Source: CALIBK01 sp037444165
GTDB taxonomy: Bacteria > Desulfobacterota > BSN033 > UBA1163
NCBI GenBank assembly: GCA_037444165.1
Contig: JBBIMX010000085.1
Coordinates: 1-9,119, forward strand
Direction: 5' to 3'
DNA: 9,119 bases
The notes beneath the pieces are model-generated. The model saw nothing but the letters and a program-made list of their open reading frames with translations, was not told where the DNA came from and searched no databases. Shown piece after piece: positions 1 through 5,982 of this stretch. Every line of letters starts with the position of its first letter. Position 1 is the first letter of the stretch. A program made the translations under genes and the position numbers.

Positions 1-48
1 ATAGTCGAGAAAGTCCAACTCATCCAAGAGAAGGGAGAGAGGGTATAG
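1..48 (+). CDS. 3' end of an upstream gene, probably lptF-like permease (partial)
   Basis: An open frame runs from the left edge to a TAG stop at 46-48 and encodes a short charged tail ending IQEKGERV. It stops 3 bp before the start of the lptG-like gene. The tight spacing suggests one operon. In Gram-negative bacteria lptF and lptG, paralogous six-helix permeases of the LPS exporter, are commonly adjacent, so the best guess is the cytoplasmic C-terminus of LptF. Sixteen codons are too few to show homology, so the identity rests only on context. Confidence 0.45.
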   Translation: MVEKVQLIQEKGERV

Positions 49-51
49 GAG

Positions 52-1146
52 ATGTCTAAAAGATTTCCCATTTTACCCCGTTATATTCTTCGAGAGTTTC
101 TCAAGATCTTCGGGCTCAGCCTAAGCAGCCTCATCCTGATCTATATGATTGTTTTGTTCTTTCAAAAGATCGACCTATTTATTAAATATCAAGCCCCGTT
201 CTCTCTCGTCCTATTATACCTCCTCTATAAGTCTCCAGAGGTCCTTTTTCAATGGACTCTCCCCTATGGGGTCCTTCTTTCTACCCTCCTCACTTTAGGC
301 ATCCTTTCCAGACATAATGAAATCACGGCAATGAAAGCAGGAGGGGTAAGCCTTTACCGGATCACCGCCCCCCTTTTCCTTGTGGCGCTGTTGGTGAGCC
401 TCTGTTCTTTCTGGGGAAATGAATCTCTTGTTCCCCTGACCAACCAGAAAACTCAGTATCTCCTCTCCGTTCAGGTCCGAAAACAAGAACCCACCAGTTT
501 TTTTAAAAATTATAAGATCTGGTATCGGAGGGATCGACGAATCTTTAATATCCAACTCCTGGATCCGAGGGAAAAGGCTTTAAAAGGAGTGACGCTCTAT
601 CAATTGGATGATCAATTTCATTGTGTTCAACGCATTGATGCAAGGGAAGCCAAGTGGGTAGAAGGAAAATGGAAATTTCTCAATGGGGCAGTCCGTGAGT
701 TTGAAGAAGGAGGATCCATTAGGGTCATCCCTTTTACGGAAAAGGACTACCTCTTGCCGGAGGATTGGAATTCCTTTCAAACCATCGAGCGTCAATCCAA
801 GGAGATGAGCTATACGGATCTCAAAAATTATATCCAAAAGATTCAGCTCTCGGGCTACGATCCGACTCGATATCTGGTTGACCTCCATGCCAAACTTTCT
901 TACCCACTTCTTAATGTGGTGATGGTGTTGATTGGAATTCCCTTTGCTCTAAAAACCAGCCGTTCTGGAGGAATCGCCCTGAATATTGGAATCAGTGTCA
1001 TGATTGGGTTTCTCTACGGGATCACCTTCTACGCCTTTATTTCCCTCGGAAAGTCAGGAATCCTTCCTCCCCTTCTTTCGGCCTGGTTTCCTACCTTTCT
1101 GTTCAGTTTGGGTGGAGTCTTTGCTCTTATGAGCGTAAGACAATAA
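52..1146 (+). CDS. lptG: LptF/LptG family permease of the lipopolysaccharide export ABC transporter (YjgP/YjgQ)
   Basis: Predicted inner-membrane subunit of the LptB2FGC complex, which extracts LPS from the inner membrane and feeds it to the periplasmic Lpt bridge. The 364-residue length is typical. Hydrophobic segments lie at about residues 17-38, 50-85 (probably two passes or a hairpin), 106-126, 286-301, 309-335 and 341-361. Between the third and fourth lies a soluble stretch of about 150 residues (130-275), matching the periplasmic beta-jellyroll of this family. The family hallmark PLLNVVMVLIGIPFAL followed by a KTSRSGG turn begins near residue 284. The ATG at 52 follows the preceding stop by 3 bp. 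GAGAGGG at 37-43 gives a reasonable Shine-Dalgarno site, so coupling to the upstream gene is likely. LptF and LptG are hard to separate from sequence alone; position second in the pair favours LptG. The gene ends 4 bp from the convergent ccdA stop. Confidence 0.85.
   Translation: MSKRFPILPRYILREFLKIFGLSLSSLILIYMIVLFFQKIDLFIKYQAPFSLVLLYLLYKSPEVLFQWTLPYGVLLSTLLTLGILSRHNEITAMKAGGVSLYRITAPLFLVALLVSLCSFWGNESLVPLTNQKTQYLLSVQVRKQEPTSFFKNYKIWYRRDRRIFNIQLLDPREKALKGVTLYQLDDQFHCVQRIDAREAKWVEGKWKFLNGAVREFEEGGSIRVIPFTEKDYLLPEDWNSFQTIERQSKEMSYTDLKNYIQKIQLSGYDPTRYLVDLHAKLSYPLLNVVMVLIGIPFALKTSRSGGIALNIGISVMIGFLYGITFYAFISLGKSGILPPLLSAWFPTFLFSLGGVFALMSVRQ
1117..1141. other. Imperfect inverted repeat at the lptG/ccdA tail-to-tail junction
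   Basis: The last codons of lptG contain GTCTT (1117-1121), GCTC (1123-1126), a TTAT loop, GAGC (1131-1134) and AAGAC (1137-1141). They fold as a hairpin of 5 + 4 base pairs around a small internal bulge. It sits just inside lptG where two converging transcripts must stop and there is no other space for a terminator. Neither side has a T-run, so it is not a classical intrinsic terminator. It could simply be coding sequence. Confidence 0.25.
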
Positions 1147-1150
1147 GGGA

Positions 1151-1876
1151 CTAAGGATTGGAGAGGCTATAAAAGTAGTAACTCAGAATACGGAAGGTAT
1201 CTGTAAGTATCAGGATCCCAATAAGGATAAGGAATATTCCACTGATCAGGGTAATGACCCTCATATAGCGTTTTATCTTCTCGAAGGCAAAAAGGAAAGA
1301 ATTAAAAGCAAGGGAAGAAATGAAAAAAGGAAGCCCTAATCCCATGGAGTAGAGGGTCAGAAGAAGGATACCGGTCGAAAATTTCTGGGAGGTGCTGGCA
1401 TAGATCAGAATGGTCGAAAGGATGGGACCAATGCAAGGGGTCCAACCCGCAGCAAAAACCACCCCTACGATAAAAGAGCCTAAAAGACCTAAAGGTTTTT
1501 CCCTCAATTCAAATCGTTTCTCCATTTGGAGAAAAGGGATCCGAATCAGTCCGGTAAAATGGATTCCAAGGATAATGATAAGAATCCCTCCTACCTTCAT
1601 CATCCAACTCTGATGAGCGGCCAGAAGCTGTCCCAAATAGGTCGCTGAGGCACCCATCAGAATAAAGACAAAGGAAAAACCGGCAATGAAAAGAAGGGAG
1701 TGGATGATGGTCAACCCTCTCAACTTCTTTCCCTGAGGTTCCGAGAGTTCTTTAAAAGAGATGCCGGTGATATAGGTGAGATAGGATGGAAAGAGAGGAA
1801 GGACGCAGGGGGAGATGAAGGAAAGAAATCCGGCAAAAAAGGCAATCAGGCTAGAAACTTCCTGGGGTTGATTCAT
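1151..1876 (-). CDS. ccdA: CcdA/DsbD-type cytochrome c biogenesis thiol-disulfide membrane protein
   Basis: Predicted inner-membrane protein that carries reducing equivalents from cytoplasmic thioredoxin to periplasmic thioredoxin-like partners, as in apocytochrome c maturation. The 241-residue length is typical of stand-alone CcdA. Six hydrophobic segments are visible at about residues 10-40, 54-82, 92-111, 129-160, 169-198 and 205-228. The two redox cysteines are in the expected family motifs: C24 in SPCVLPLFPSYL (helix 1) and C148 in GWTPCIGP (helix 4). No DsbD-type periplasmic domains are attached. The ATG at 1876 is the only sensible start, because a second ATG just upstream runs straight into a stop. 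No Shine-Dalgarno sequence is visible before it. No cytochrome c or thioredoxin-like partner gene lies in the window, so the client is unknown. It is transcribed divergently from the thiamine-binding gene. Confidence 0.92.
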   Translation of the reverse strand: MNQPQEVSSLIAFFAGFLSFISPCVLPLFPSYLTYITGISFKELSEPQGKKLRGLTIIHSLLFIAGFSFVFILMGASATYLGQLLAAHQSWMMKVGGILIIILGIHFTGLIRIPFLQMEKRFELREKPLGLLGSFIVGVVFAAGWTPCIGPILSTILIYASTSQKFSTGILLLTLYSMGLGLPFFISSLAFNSFLFAFEKIKRYMRVITLISGIFLILIGILILTDTFRILSYYFYSLSNP

Positions 1877-1878
1877 AA

Positions 1879-1898
1879 AGAAATGTTAATACATTTCT
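1879..1898. promoter_or_regulatory. Perfect palindrome, candidate operator upstream of ccdA
   Basis: The arms AGAAATGT (1879-1886) and ACATTTCT (1891-1898) are perfect 8-bp inverted copies separated by TAAT. The element lies 3 bp upstream of the ccdA start codon and covers the most plausible ccdA -10 hexamer (TATTAA, reading 1891 to 1886 on the minus strand). It ends 8 bp before the -35 box of the divergent gene. A 20-bp symmetric site in this position suggests a dimeric repressor site. In RNA it would also form an AT-rich hairpin. No regulator gene lies in the window, so the binder is unknown. Confidence 0.45.
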
Positions 1899-1912
1899 AT
1901 GGCAATTGACAA
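1886..1912 (-). promoter_or_regulatory. Candidate ccdA promoter
   Basis: On the minus strand, TTGTCA (1912-1907) resembles a sigma-70 -35 box, and TATTAA (1891-1886) could be the -10 box. The 15-bp spacer is shorter than ideal and the -10 is a 4/6 match. If used, transcription would begin about 3 bp from the ccdA ATG, giving an almost leaderless mRNA. That would fit the absence of a Shine-Dalgarno sequence. Confidence 0.3.
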
Positions 1913-1933
1913 GAGCACTTCTTCAATGATAAA
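1906..1933 (+). promoter_or_regulatory. Sigma-70-like promoter for the thiamine-binding gene set
   Basis: A perfect -35 hexamer TTGACA (1906-1911) is followed after 16 bp by GATAAA (1928-1933), a 4/6 match to the -10 consensus. The expected start near 1940 leaves a leader of about 25 nt that already contains the strong ribosome site at 1956-1963. It is back to back with the minus-strand -35 box of ccdA, sharing almost the same bases. Confidence 0.55.
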
Positions 1934-1955
1934 AATGATGTGACATTCAATGAGA

Positions 1956-1963
1956 GGAGGTGA
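1956..1963 (+). promoter_or_regulatory. Very strong Shine-Dalgarno site
   Basis: GGAGGTGA is a full match to the anti-Shine-Dalgarno end of 16S rRNA. Six bases separate its GGAGG core from the ATG at 1967. This fixes the start of the thiamine-binding protein and suggests high translation. Confidence 0.85.
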
Positions 1964-1966
1964 CCT

Positions 1967-2272
1967 ATGGCGATCTTGGAAATCAGTGTGGTCCCTATTG
2001 GAGTTTCCGGGACGAGTCTGAGTGAGTATGTAGCCGAATGCATCAAGGTTTTAAAAAAGGAGAAGATTCGTTATGAGCTGACCTCCATGGGAACCAATAT
2101 TGAAGGAGATTTAAAAACGCTTCTCTCCCTCGCCTCTAAGATGCATGAAGTTCCTTTTAAAAAAGGAGCGCTCCGGGTTCTGACCACTATCAAAATTGAT
2201 GACCGAAGAGATAAGAAGGGAACGATCGAAGGAAAGAAAAAAGCGGTTGAAGAAAAATTAAAGAAAAGATAG
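1967..2272 (+). CDS. MTH1187-family thiamine-binding protein (DUF77, YqgV-like)
   Basis: A small cytoplasmic protein of 101 residues, matching the family length of about 95-105. The N-terminus begins MAILEISVVPIG and continues with a GTSLSEYVAECI helix. The mid-section YELTSMGTNIEGDL and the later strand LRVLTTIKIDDRRDKK are the usual landmarks of the MTH1187/YqgV ferredoxin-like fold. Family members form oligomers and bind thiamine or its precursors, but a metabolic role is not firmly established. The basic, coiled C-terminus (GKKKAVEEKLKKR) is usual. The start is fixed by the strong ribosome site. It is first in the plus-strand set, with its own promoter. No TPP riboswitch fits in the short leader. 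Confidence 0.85.
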   Translation: MAILEISVVPIGVSGTSLSEYVAECIKVLKKEKIRYELTSMGTNIEGDLKTLLSLASKMHEVPFKKGALRVLTTIKIDDRRDKKGTIEGKKKAVEEKLKKR

Positions 2273-2332
2273 GGCGATGGTGAAGGGTTTAAGAGTCATC
2301 ATCTAAGGGAAAGATGAGGAAAGGAGGTCGTT

Positions 2333-2989
2333 ATGAAAATCAAATGGTATGGCCATGCGGCATTCTTAGTCACCACAGATCAAGGCATAAAGATCATCTT
2401 CGATCCTTATGAATCCGGTGCCTATGGAGGCCAACTGGCCTACGGGAAGATTAAAGATGAAGCGGATATCGTGCTGACGAGTCATGACCACGCCGATCAC
2501 AATGACATCAAGAGTCTCCCAGGCTCCCCTCATATCGTCAAAGGAAGCGGTTCAAAAACTATCAAGGGAATCTCGATCAAAGGGATTTCGACCTACCACG
2601 ATTCCTCCAGGGGGAAAGAACGGGGAGAAAATACGATCTTTGTCCTTACCGTAGACGAAATGAAACTCTGCCATCTCGGGGATTTGGGTCACCGATTGGG
2701 TGAAAAAGAGGTCTCCGAGATCGGGCCTGTGGATATTCTTCTTCTTCCGGTAGGGGGATTCTTTACCATTGATGCCAAAGAGGCCACCGAGATAGCCCAA
2801 CAGCTTAAGCCTAAGGTGGTCATCCCCATGCATTTCAAAACCTCCAAATGCGGATTTCCTATCTCTCCTGTGGAAGATTTTCTAAAGGGGAAGACTCGTG
2901 TGAAGCGTCCAGGGACGAATGAAATCTCGATGGAGAAGAAGACCCTCCCATCCGAGATGGAGATCGTAGTCCTGGAGCATGCCCTGTAA
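2333..2989 (+). CDS. UPF0173-type metal-dependent hydrolase, metallo-beta-lactamase fold (YtkL-like)
   Basis: A cytoplasmic 218-residue hydrolase of unknown substrate. It opens with the strand KIKWYGHAAF seen in UPF0173/UlaG-like proteins. The metal site is complete: HDHADH at 51-56 (the HxHxDH motif), H89-D90, H114-D117 in CHLGDLGH, and H167 in IPMHF. A pair of metal ions, usually zinc or manganese in this fold, is therefore expected. Length and motif order match the family. AAGGAGG at 2321-2327 supports the ATG at 2333. It starts 60 bp after the thiamine-binding gene and ends 6 bp before hpt. The neighbours do not reveal the substrate, so no specific reaction is assigned. Confidence 0.85.
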   Translation: MKIKWYGHAAFLVTTDQGIKIIFDPYESGAYGGQLAYGKIKDEADIVLTSHDHADHNDIKSLPGSPHIVKGSGSKTIKGISIKGISTYHDSSRGKERGENTIFVLTVDEMKLCHLGDLGHRLGEKEVSEIGPVDILLLPVGGFFTIDAKEATEIAQQLKPKVVIPMHFKTSKCGFPISPVEDFLKGKTRVKRPGTNEISMEKKTLPSEMEIVVLEHAL

Positions 2990-2995
2990 AATTTT

Positions 2996-3529
2996 ATGGA
3001 AAAATACCAGCTTCATCCTCTCATTTCCCGCGAAGAGATCGAATCCATGGTGAAGCGATTGGCGGATCAAATCTCGAAGGATTATGAGGGAAAAGAATTG
3101 ATCCTCATCTGTATCCTGAAAGGGGCCTTCATGTTCCTTTCGGATCTGATCCGCTACCTTCGGATTCCTGTAAAAATCGATTTTGTCAGATTGTGGAGTT
3201 ACGGCAGTAAGATGAGAAGCTCGGGACAGGTTGAAATCACCAAAGATATCGAAGTCTCGATTGAAGGCAAAGAGGTTCTCATTATCGAAGACATTATTGA
3301 CAGTGGGCATACCCTGAAATTTTTGAAGGACCGACTCTCTCTCTCCCGTCCTAATTCGGTGAAAGTCTGTGCGTTATTGGATAAAAAGGCAAGAAGGGAG
3401 GTGTCCATCGAAGCAGACTATTTAGGGAAAGCCATCGAGGATGTATTTGTCGTGGGTTATGGGATTGATGTGGAGGAGTCTTTTCGCCATCTCCCAGAAA
3501 TCTATTATGTCACTCCTATCCACCCTTAA
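2996..3529 (+). CDS. hpt: Hypoxanthine phosphoribosyltransferase
   Basis: A cytoplasmic purine-salvage enzyme converting hypoxanthine (and often guanine) plus PRPP to IMP/GMP and pyrophosphate. The 177-residue length is typical. The PPi-binding LKG lies at 41-43 and the mobile loop with SYGSKMRSSG at 68-77. The PRPP-binding motif VLIIEDIIDSGHT is at 94-106. Base-contacting residues are present around K130 (DKKARREV) and in DVFVVGYGID (149-158). The ATG at 2996 is 6 bp after the previous stop and lacks a nearby Shine-Dalgarno sequence (GGAG at 2973 is too far), so it may be translated by coupling to the preceding gene. The last 23 nt overlap the start of the next gene. Confidence 0.93.
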   Translation: MEKYQLHPLISREEIESMVKRLADQISKDYEGKELILICILKGAFMFLSDLIRYLRIPVKIDFVRLWSYGSKMRSSGQVEITKDIEVSIEGKEVLIIEDIIDSGHTLKFLKDRLSLSRPNSVKVCALLDKKARREVSIEADYLGKAIEDVFVVGYGIDVEESFRHLPEIYYVTPIHP

Positions 3530-5243
3530 AGAAAAAAGAAGGCTGTTCCATCTCTCCCTTCCTCTCCTCCTTCTCCTCCTTCAAGGTTTCTATGCCGCCT
3601 GGTCTCAACCTCCTTCCTTCGAAGAAACAGCCCTCTTCAGGGAAGCAGAGGCTCTGCTCGAAAAAGGGGATTTTCAAAAAGCCCTCTGGCGTTTTCAGCA
3701 GTTGGTCCGTAGCTATCCCCGAAGTCCTCTTTTGGATGAAACCCGATTCCGAATGGCAATCTGCTATACGGAACTGAAACGTCACCAGGATGCCATACGA
3801 ATCCTGAAAGAACTCCTCGATAGGCTACCTCCTCCGGATCGAATGATTCAGGTCTTCACTCTTCTCGGGGACAACTTCACTCGATTGAAAGAGAGAGTCC
3901 AGGCCCTCCATTGGTATGGGAAAGGGCTCTTCCTCCCGGGACAACCTCATGAGGAATTGAAAAGGAAGATCCGCGAATTGATAGATACGGTAGAGTCTGA
4001 AGAGGAACTGGCTCGTATCGAAACGACCTTTCGAGGGACATATGGAGGAGGCTATGCAAAACTTCGATGGGCAAAAATTGAAAAGGCCCGGGGCAATCAT
4101 CTCCAGGCCCAGAAGATTTTAATGGAAATCGGCAAAGATTATCCCTCTATGGATTACTGGGTCCAGGCAAAGGAACTTTCTGAAGAGATGCCTTTCAGAA
4201 CAAGGCCAAAATACGATATTGGAATCCTTCTTCCCCTGAGCGGCCCTTCTAAATCCTTTGGCGAGAGGGCCTGGCAGGCCATCCAGTTGGCTTTCAAAGA
4301 GAAGGACAGAAGGGGGGAGATCTTCTCCCTCATCCTTCGAGATTCCAAAGGAAATCCTCAGGAAGCCGAAAGGGCAGTGGAGGATCTAATTAAAGGAGAG
4401 AAGGTGATGGTCATCTTAGGTCCTCTCCTGAGCCTTAATCTGGAGCGAGCAGCAAAAAAGGCTCAACAGCTCAAGGTTCCTATGATCAGCTTTTCTCAAA
4501 AAGAGATCTCGTTCGAGAAAAGAGATTTCGTTTTTCAAAATTCGATCACTCCCTTGGAACAGGTTCAGACCCTCGCTTCCTTCGCAATCCAACAGTTGGG
4601 GCTTCGAACCTTTGGCATCATCTACCCAAACTCTCCTTTTGGCCTTCATTTTAAAAATCTCTTCAAACAGGAAGTGACCCGATTGGGAGGAAAAGTTTCA
4701 GGGATCCTCCTCTATCAAGAGGATCAAACCGATTTTCAACAGGAGATCCAGGGGTTTCTTAAGAGCCAAAACATTCCCAAAAAGGAAGCCCTCTTCATCC
4801 CTGACTCCCATCATCGGGTGGGGATGATTCTGTCTCAGATGGTAGCCAATGGGGTCAAAGGAATGACATTTTTGGGAATCCATACCTGGAATGGTCCGGG
4901 TCTTCTTTCTATTGGGGGTAGAGGAGCCGAAGGGGTCGTTTTTGTGGATGCCTTCTCCTCTGAGGATCCAAAAGTAAAATCTTTTGTCGAGGGATTTCAG
5001 AAAGAGTATCGACGAAAACCCGAAACCCTCGAAGCCCTCTGTTACGATGGAGCAAAACTCCTGGTAGAACTCCTTCTATCCAAATCTCCCTCTACTCCTC
5101 TGGAAATGAAAGAAGAACTTTTAAGAGTCTCAGACCATCGGGGAGTCTCCGGACTGATGGGTTTTTCAGAAAATGGAACAACGATTCGAAAACTCACCAT
5201 CTATAGCGTAAAGAATGGAAAGATCGTGCCCCTCTCCCCTTAA
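3507..5243 (+). CDS. LpoA-like penicillin-binding-protein activator: TPR region plus type-1 periplasmic-binding fold
   Basis: An exported 578-residue protein. A basic N-terminus (KEKRR) and a run of leucines followed by YAAWSQ form a signal peptide, with likely signal peptidase I cleavage near residue 33. Residues 38-135 hold TPR-like helical repeats (ALFREAEALLEKGDFQKALWRF, then a second at about 76-105). A full periplasmic-binding fold of the branched-chain amino acid receptor type begins at about 236 (YDIGILLPLSGPSKSFGERAW) and runs to the end. This order is that of LpoA/YraM, which stimulates a class A penicillin-binding protein. Unlike enterobacterial LpoA it has no lipobox cysteine. The frame remains open upstream to an ATG at 3441, but the ATG at 3507 puts the signal peptide at the N-terminus and is preferred. 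It overlaps hpt by 23 nt. A plain amino-acid-binding or TPR scaffold role is possible. Confidence 0.75.
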   Translation: MSLLSTLKEKRRLFHLSLPLLLLLLQGFYAAWSQPPSFEETALFREAEALLEKGDFQKALWRFQQLVRSYPRSPLLDETRFRMAICYTELKRHQDAIRILKELLDRLPPPDRMIQVFTLLGDNFTRLKERVQALHWYGKGLFLPGQPHEELKRKIRELIDTVESEEELARIETTFRGTYGGGYAKLRWAKIEKARGNHLQAQKILMEIGKDYPSMDYWVQAKELSEEMPFRTRPKYDIGILLPLSGPSKSFGERAWQAIQLAFKEKDRRGEIFSLILRDSKGNPQEAERAVEDLIKGEKVMVILGPLLSLNLERAAKKAQQLKVPMISFSQKEISFEKRDFVFQNSITPLEQVQTLASFAIQQLGLRTFGIIYPNSPFGLHFKNLFKQEVTRLGGKVSGILLYQEDQTDFQQEIQGFLKSQNIPKKEALFIPDSHHRVGMILSQMVANGVKGMTFLGIHTWNGPGLLSIGGRGAEGVVFVDAFSSEDPKVKSFVEGFQKEYRRKPETLEALCYDGAKLLVELLLSKSPSTPLEMKEELLRVSDHRGVSGLMGFSENGTTIRKLTIYSVKNGKIVPLSP

Positions 5244-5284
5244 TTCTCTTCCTATGAGGGGAGAAAACAGGGAGAATTGATTTT
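5233..5284 (+). other. Two mutually exclusive stem-loops at the end of the LpoA-like gene
   Basis: Stem 1 pairs TCTCCCCTTA (5233-5242) with TGAGGGGAGA (5255-5264), including one G-T wobble. Stem 2 pairs TTAATTCTC (5240-5248) with GAGAATTGA (5272-5280), again with one wobble, and is followed at once by TTTT (5281-5284). The stems share 5240-5242 and stem 1 would also occupy the loop of stem 2, so only one can form at a time. Stem 2 plus T-run looks like a weak terminator. The arrangement overlaps the stop codon and precedes endonuclease V by about 15 bp. It could modulate read-through or be chance. Confidence 0.3.
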
Positions 5285-5298
5285 AGTGGAGTTGAAAA

Positions 5299-5982
5299 GT
5301 GATCCCTCCTCTTCATTCCTGGAAAGTCGATATGGATGAGGCCATCGAAATTCAGAATCGATTAAGAAGCAAACTCATCCTTAAAAAAGCCTTTTCGAAA
5401 TTGGATACAATCGGAGGGGCGGATGTTTCCTATTCTAAAAAGAAGGATATCCTTTGCGGGGCCATTGCCGTTTTCACCTACCCAGAACTGAAACTGATCG
5501 ATTCGACCTCTGTCCGTGGGAGGATCTCCTTCCCTTATATTCCTGGTCTCCTCGCTTTCCGGGAAGGTCCGATCCTCCTAAAAGCCTTCGAGATGTTGAG
5601 AATAAAGCCTAATCTTATGATTTTTGAAGGTCATGGAATTGCCCACCCAAGGGGATTGGGACTGGCCTCCCATCTGGGGCTCTGGCTGGATATCCCATCC
5701 ATTGGCTGTGCGAAGAGCCCTTTGGTGAGGGAATTCCAATCTCCCCCTCTTTTTAGGGGAAGTGTTGAATGGGTTTTGATGGGGGATAAAAGGGTTGGAG
5801 CCATCCTTCGAACTAAAGATAAGGTGAAACCTGTGTTTGTCTCTCCTGGCCATCGAATCGATTTGGAAACCAGTATCCAAATCATCCTGACTGCCTGCCG
5901 GAGATATCGAATCCCAGAACCTCTGAGAAAAGCTCACCACCTCTCCCAGGCGATGGGCTCTCAAACATTCTGCCTTAAATAG
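5299..5982 (+). CDS. nfi: Endonuclease V (deoxyinosine 3' endonuclease) with Glu at the third metal position
   Basis: A DNA-repair nuclease that nicks the second phosphodiester bond 3' of deoxyinosine and related deaminated bases. The 227-residue length matches the Thermotoga maritima enzyme, as I remember it, and numbering nearly coincides. D42 lies in GGADVSY, the wedge PYIP is at 79-82, R88-E89 lie in AFREGP, and H116 lies in GHGIAHPRGLG. H125, K139 in GCAKS and the C-terminal VSPGH and IPEPLRKAHH segments are also present. The residue aligned with catalytic D110 is Glu (E110 in IFEGHG). Glu could still bind the metal but with altered geometry. GTG at 5299 is chosen because GGAG at 5288-5291 is well spaced and an in-frame TGA lies just upstream; M12 is the alternative. 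The 3' end overlaps the convergent aminotransferase by 22 bp. Confidence 0.92.
   Translation: MIPPLHSWKVDMDEAIEIQNRLRSKLILKKAFSKLDTIGGADVSYSKKKDILCGAIAVFTYPELKLIDSTSVRGRISFPYIPGLLAFREGPILLKAFEMLRIKPNLMIFEGHGIAHPRGLGLASHLGLWLDIPSIGCAKSPLVREFQSPPLFRGSVEWVLMGDKRVGAILRTKDKVKPVFVSPGHRIDLETSIQIILTACRRYRIPEPLRKAHHLSQAMGSQTFCLK

Noticed and set aside
1877..1966. TPP riboswitch upstream of the thiamine-binding gene
   Set aside because: The predicted leader is only about 25 nt and the whole intergenic region is 90 bp. I find no conserved THI-box core such as CUGAGA with its partner stems.
2273..2332. Terminator or small RNA between the thiamine-binding gene and the hydrolase
   Set aside because: Only a 5-bp TCATC/GATGA pairing is present with no T-run, and the stretch is largely explained as ribosome-site leader for the next gene.
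2882..3310. 142-codon open frame on the minus strand
   Set aside because: It is antisense to the hydrolase/hpt junction. Both sense genes are well supported and the antisense translation shows no family features.
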